Below are positions 6,562-6,831 of a DNA stretch of 6,831 nt, piece after piece. Below the pieces are notes generated by a model. The model worked only from the letters and a program-made list of their open reading frames with translations, was not told the origin of the DNA and did no database searches. The position numbers were made by a program, and so were the translations under genes. The DNA comes from CAZVXI01 sp964631295 (GTDB lineage: Bacteria > Planctomycetota > Phycisphaerae > Phycisphaerales > SM1A02). Within the stretch, counting starts at the first letter, position 1. The number at the start of each line of letters is the position of its first letter. The stretch lies in contig CAZVXI010000165.1 in the NCBI GenBank assembly GCA_964631295.1, positions 1-6,831 of the forward strand, in the 5' to 3' direction.

Positions 6562-6831
6562 TCATCGGTCTCCGCCGCCTGTCGCAGCTTCCGCCTCGCG
6601 ACCCGACTGCAATACCGGCCACGCTGACTCCAGCGCGGACCACGCATCTTCGCGAATCGTTCGGCGGATGTCCAGCAGCAGGCGCTGGAAGTGCCGCATG
6701 TTATGCACACTCACCAGCGTTGGCCCAAGCATTTCTCCAGCAATAAACAGATGCCGCAGATACGCTCGGCTGAACCCCGCGCCACCACCCACGCCAGAAC
6801 CCGCCCCCGACCCCGACCCCGGCTCGCCCCC
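6562..6831 (-). CDS. tgt: Queuine tRNA-ribosyltransferase, C-terminal end (cut by the window edge)
   Basis: The last 89 residues of tRNA-guanine transglycosylase, which swaps guanine-34 for the queuosine precursor preQ1 in the anticodons of Asn, Asp, His and Tyr tRNAs. The diagnostic block is FSRAYLRHLFIAGEMLG followed by PTLVSVHNMRHFQRLLLDIR (fragment residues 20-36 and 37-56), matching the family end around YSRAYLxHL and the HN whose His is a zinc ligand (fragment His43). The frame is open to the right edge, so a GTG at 6792 is internal, not a start. Directly before FSRAYL is a Gly/Ser-rich run (GGEPGSGSGAGSGVGGG) with no cysteine, where the family normally has the CxCxxC zinc ligands 3 to 8 residues before the aromatic. 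The C-terminal tail (about 57-89) is longer and rich in Ala, Glu and Gly. Family identity is secure; zinc-site integrity cannot be judged from this fragment. Confidence 0.92.
   Translation of the reverse strand, partial: GGEPGSGSGAGSGVGGGAGFSRAYLRHLFIAGEMLGPTLVSVHNMRHFQRLLLDIRRTIREDAWSALESAWPVLQSGREAEAATGGGDR

Noticed and set aside
6495..6710. Longer YajC starting at 6710
   Set aside because: The extra 72 residues overlap the conserved end of tgt in another frame and are Cys/Arg-rich, unlike any YajC N-terminus.
6562..6792. A separate small gene starting at a GTG at 6792
   Set aside because: The frame stays open to the window edge and encodes the conserved Tgt C-terminus, so the GTG is an internal valine codon of tgt.

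Overview
The window looks like ordinary chromosomal DNA from a Gram-negative-type bacterium of moderately high GC (by eye, high fifties percent). The most likely source is a planctomycete, possibly of the Phycisphaerae. This is an inference from three things: a single very long SecD-SecF fusion, the tgt-yajC-secDF order, and a membrane-anchored double-LysM protein behind it. No taxonomic marker gene is present.

Layout. On the plus strand, at the left, is the 3' part of a FAD-dependent oxidoreductase gene (to 688). A complete aldo/keto reductase gene (655-1419) overlaps it by 34 bases and has its own Shine-Dalgarno site inside the upstream gene. These two look like a translationally coupled redox pair. 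From 1420 to the right edge everything is on the minus strand. Read in the direction of transcription from the right edge, it holds: the 3' end of tgt (queuine tRNA-ribosyltransferase, cut by the window edge), yajC (start best placed at 6494), secDF (5976-2431, 1181 residues) and a LysM-domain protein gene (2271-1420). The plus- and minus-strand blocks converge with no base between their stop codons (1419/1420).

How the genes work together. YajC and SecDF are the accessory part of the Sec translocase: SecDF uses the proton gradient to pull proteins out of the SecYEG channel on the periplasmic side, and YajC is its small membrane partner. Their linkage to tgt is the classical bacterial arrangement. 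The LysM protein is predicted to be anchored in the inner membrane with two peptidoglycan-binding domains outside. Its own strong Shine-Dalgarno site and a 159-base leader with a hairpin suggest it may be expressed partly on its own.

No tRNA, rRNA, CRISPR, insertion sequence or prophage was seen, and no clear new system. The points most worth a second look are a Gly/Ser-rich stretch in Tgt where zinc-ligand cysteines normally sit, the large extra-membrane insertions in SecDF with a lone pair of periplasmic cysteines, and small hairpins in the gaps of the Sec cluster.
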